DNA of 64,000 nucleotides from positions 1 through 64,000 of the forward strand of contig JAMLIR010000001.1 of assembly GCA_023954045.1 (NCBI GenBank). Reading direction: 5' to 3'. The DNA is from Burkholderiaceae bacterium (GTDB taxonomy: Bacteria > Pseudomonadota > Gammaproteobacteria > Burkholderiales > Burkholderiaceae_E). Shown in pieces: positions 61,773-64,000 of the stretch. The position numbers and the translations under genes were made by a program. The notes below the pieces were generated by a model. It was not told where the DNA came from and made no database searches. It saw nothing but the letters and a program-made list of their open reading frames with translations. Position 1 is the first letter of the stretch. Every line of letters begins with the position of its first letter.

Positions 61773-62732
61773 TCAGTGGGCGAACTTCACTCCGCGCTCT
61801 TCGAAGTACTTGCGCGCGCCGGGGTGGAACGGGATCGGCGAAGCGGAGGCCTGGGCGTCCAGCGTGATGTTCTTCGCCTCGCGGTGCACGGCGACGAGCT
61901 CGTCCTTCCTCTCGATCAGCGTCTTGACGATCGTGTAGGCCTGCTGGTCGCTCATCTTCCTGTCGGCCACCAGCAGGTTCCAGACGTCGAGGTTGGCGAC
62001 GTCGGCCGTCTGGCCCTTGTAGGTGTTGGCCGGGATCTTGCCCTTGACGTACAGCGGACCCCACTTCTTGTTCATCGCGTCGGCGTACTGCGCGTGGTCG
62101 ATCAGCTTCAGCGTGATGCCGGGCGTCGTCGCGAGGTCGGTGATCGCCGCGGTGGGCAGGCCGCCGACCCAGATCAGCGCGTCGATCTTGCGGTCCTTGA
62201 TCGCGTTGACCCCCTCGGCGACCGACAGCCGCTCGCGCTGGACGTCCTTGTCGATGCCGGCCGCCTCGAGCAGGCGCATCGCCATCACCTCGGTGCCGCT
62301 GTTGGGCTCGCCGGTCGAGATGCGCTTGCCCTTCAGGTCGGCGAGCGTCCTGATGCCGCTCGCTTCGGTGGTGACGACGTGCATCTTGTTCGGATACAGC
62401 ACCATCAGCGTGCGCGCGTCGACCTTCTTGTCCTTGAACTTGGCCAGGCCGCTCACCGCGTCGTAGGCCGCATCGGCCATCGTGAAACCGAAGTCCTGCT
62501 TGCCCTGCCCGATCAGTTGCAGGTTGGCCACCGACGCGCCGGTCACCTCGGCCGTCGCCTCCCACCCGGGCACGTACTTCGACAGGATCGCGGCCATGCC
62601 GCCCCCCATCGGGTAGTAGACACCCCCGGTGCCGCCGGTGCCGATCGACAGGCGCATGCTCTGCGCCGAAGCCAGCGCGGCGACGCCGAGCGCCGCCGCG
62701 ACCAGAATGCCCTTCACGAAATTCCTCGACAT
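61773..62732 (-). CDS. TAXI family TRAP transporter solute-binding protein
   Basis: This 319-residue protein has a signal peptide at 1-23 (MSRNFVKGILVAAALG to ASA). The mature part starts with MRLSIGTGGTGGVYYPMGGGMA, the hallmark of TAXI receptors, and GKRISTGEPNSGTEVMAMRLLEAAG mid-protein. Start ATG 62732 is preceded by GAGGAGCGAGAAG; a longer frame is rejected. It delivers substrate to the fused permease encoded just downstream. Confidence 0.93.
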   Translation of the reverse strand: MSRNFVKGILVAAALGVAALASAQSMRLSIGTGGTGGVYYPMGGGMAAILSKYVPGWEATAEVTGASVANLQLIGQGKQDFGFTMADAAYDAVSGLAKFKDKKVDARTLMVLYPNKMHVVTTEASGIRTLADLKGKRISTGEPNSGTEVMAMRLLEAAGIDKDVQRERLSVAEGVNAIKDRKIDALIWVGGLPTAAITDLATTPGITLKLIDHAQYADAMNKKWGPLYVKGKIPANTYKGQTADVANLDVWNLLVADRKMSDQQAYTIVKTLIERKDELVAVHREAKNITLDAQASASPIPFHPGARKYFEERGVKFAH

Positions 62733-62983
62733 CTTCTCGCTCCTCGAGTCGGTAACCTGCGGATGATAAGGCCCGCACCGCAGCGCCGCGCTCAGGGAAT
62801 CCCCCGAGCCGCGGACGGGGCCGACCGGTATAATCCGGGCGTCCACAGCCTTCCCCGGTCCGGCGGCGTCCCCTCGCGGCAGCTCGCCAGGACCGACCGA
62901 ATGTACGCACCCGTGCCGCGATCGCGTCGTCGCGACGCCCCGCCGCCCCGCCGGCCCTGCCCGCTTCCAGCGCGGATCGCCTG
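62733..62983. other. Divergent promoter region between TAXI receptor and CNNM/CorC gene
   Basis: A perfect plus-strand TATAAT at 62829-62834 sits 155 bases before the CNNM-type gene and is the likeliest -10, though no good -35 is present. The same stretch contains a 27-codon plus-strand frame (62901-62984) with eight prolines that ends exactly on the next start codon. No hairpin with T run is seen. Confidence 0.45.
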
Positions 62984-64000
62984 ATGGAAATCGCGATCCT
63001 GCTGGCGCTGATCGTGCTCAACGGCCTGCTCGCGATGGCCGAGATCGCGCTGGTCACCGCCCGCAAGGCACGCCTGCAGAAGCTGGTCGACGACGGCGAC
63101 CGGCTGGCCGCGGCCGCGCTCGCGCTGGGCGCCGACCCGAACCGCTTCCTGTCGACGATCCAGATCGGGATCACGTCGATCGGCATCCTGAACGGCATCT
63201 TCGGCGAAGCCGCGCTCGCGGCGCCGTTCGCCGAATGGCTCGAAAGCCTGGGCGTGCGCCCGCCCTGGGCCGGCTACGCGGCTACCGCGCTGGTGGTCGT
63301 GGTCGTCACCTACGTGTCGATCGTCGTCGGCGAACTGGTGCCCAAGCGGCTCGGCCAGATCAACCCGGAGGGCATCGCGCGGATGGTCGCGCACCCGATG
63401 ACGCTGCTGGCGACCGTCTCCAAGCCGTTCGTGCGCCTGCTCTCGGTGTCGACCGAGGTGGTCCTGCGCACGCTCGGCGCGCGCAGCGAGAACGTGCCGT
63501 CGGTCACCGAGGAGGAGATCCACGCGCTGCTCGCCGAGGGCTCGGACGCCGGCGTCATCGAGCAGACCGAGCACGCGATGGTGCGCAACGTGTTCCGCCT
63601 CGACGATCGCCAGATCTCGTCGCTGATGATCCCGCGCGCCGACATCGTCTGGCTCGATGTGGCCGACCCGCTGCCGGTCAACCTCGCGAAGGTCGCCGAC
63701 ACCGCGCACTCGCGGTTCCCCGTCTGCCGCGAGGGGCTCGACGAGATCCTGGGTTTCGTCCACACCAAGCAGTTGCTCGCCCAGTCGCTGCGCGGCGCGC
63801 CGATCGACCTCACGCAGGGCCTGCACGAGATGCTGTACGTGCCGGAGACGCTGACCGGCATGGAGCTGCTCGAGAACTTCCGCTCGTCGAACACCCAGAT
63901 CGCGCTGGTGATCGACGAGTACGGCGAGGTGCAGGGCCTGATCACGCTGCAGGACCTGATGGAGGCGATCACCGGCGAGTTCGCCACCGGCGACGAGGCC
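62984..64000 (+). CDS. CNNM/CorC (hemolysin C)-family membrane protein, 3' end outside window
   Basis: The visible 339 residues contain an N-terminal DUF21/CNNM membrane domain with about four hydrophobic segments (MEIAILLALIVLNGLLAMAE, IGITSIGILNGIFGEAAL, AATALVVVVVTYVSIVVGELVPKRLG). The cytoplasmic acidic helix EEEIHALLAEGSDAGVIEQTE and a CBS-domain pair follow (LMIPRADIVWLDVADPL, then ALVIDEYGEVQGLITLQDLMEAITGE). A C-terminal CorC_HlyC domain should follow beyond the edge. Homologues affect Mg2+/Co2+ export. ATG at 62984 overlaps the stop of a small upstream frame (TGATG). Confidence 0.92.
   Translation, partial: MEIAILLALIVLNGLLAMAEIALVTARKARLQKLVDDGDRLAAAALALGADPNRFLSTIQIGITSIGILNGIFGEAALAAPFAEWLESLGVRPPWAGYAATALVVVVVTYVSIVVGELVPKRLGQINPEGIARMVAHPMTLLATVSKPFVRLLSVSTEVVLRTLGARSENVPSVTEEEIHALLAEGSDAGVIEQTEHAMVRNVFRLDDRQISSLMIPRADIVWLDVADPLPVNLAKVADTAHSRFPVCREGLDEILGFVHTKQLLAQSLRGAPIDLTQGLHEMLYVPETLTGMELLENFRSSNTQIALVIDEYGEVQGLITLQDLMEAITGEFATGDEA

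Overview
The window is high-GC DNA (roughly 70 percent by eye) from a betaproteobacterium, most likely Burkholderiales. Several conserved gene orders point there: infC-rpmI-rplT-pheS-pheT-ihfA-merR, ftsK-lolA-...-rarA-serS, nadE-glnB, and argH/algZ-algR-hemC-hemD-hemX-hemY. A DUF1631 protein, a Bug-family binding protein and a TAXI-TRAP transporter fit the same group. Nearly all of the window is chromosomal core. Genes are tightly packed, often with overlapping start and stop codons, and the few intergenic gaps hold tRNAs, hairpin terminators and recognisable promoters.

The accessory part is the first 5 kb. Positions 326-2848 hold a compact run of seven overlapping plus-strand genes: an HK97-type major capsid protein, several very small unknown proteins and a helix-turn-helix protein that resembles phage late regulators. 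Immediately beyond, on the opposite strand and with clearly lower GC, lies a two-gene module (2913-4747): a DUF3696-type AAA ATPase translationally coupled through a TGATG overlap to a PIN-like nuclease. Its layout is that of an ATPase-gated nuclease defence system carried as prophage cargo, and it is the best candidate here for an undescribed system. A terminator and tRNA-Pro(GGG) close the accessory region.

From 5.1 to 13.1 kb is the translation and IHF block: merR-like, ihfA with an unusual acidic N-terminal extension, pheT, pheS, rplT, rpmI, infC with an ATC start codon, thrS and tRNA-Val(GAC). Between 13.1 and 25.5 kb are transport genes: a ferric-iron-type ABC permease and ATPase transcribed divergently from a Fur-box-like site, a five-gene branched-chain amino acid (Liv) operon, a DUF1631 protein, a thioesterase and a Bug protein, ending at tRNA-Ser(CGA). 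From 25.6 to 36.4 kb lie serS, rarA, an MFS transporter, a D-threonine-aldolase-like enzyme, lolA, ftsK, a Crp-family regulator, trxB and an Smr-domain gene.

From 36.4 to 39.2 kb is an operon for a Rieske ring-hydroxylating oxygenase (alpha, beta and ferredoxin but no reductase) headed by a MocA-like nucleotidyltransferase. DUF4126, glnB, nadE and a FemAB-like acyltransferase follow. An RND efflux operon (adaptor, pump, outer-membrane channel) lies at 43.3-49.2 kb, divergent from its TetR repressor; the operator sits exactly inside the promoter spacer. Then come ppa, an aldehyde dehydrogenase, the heme genes hemY, hemX, hemD and hemC joined to algR/algZ, argH, a TAXI-TRAP transporter, and a CNNM/CorC-family gene cut by the right edge.
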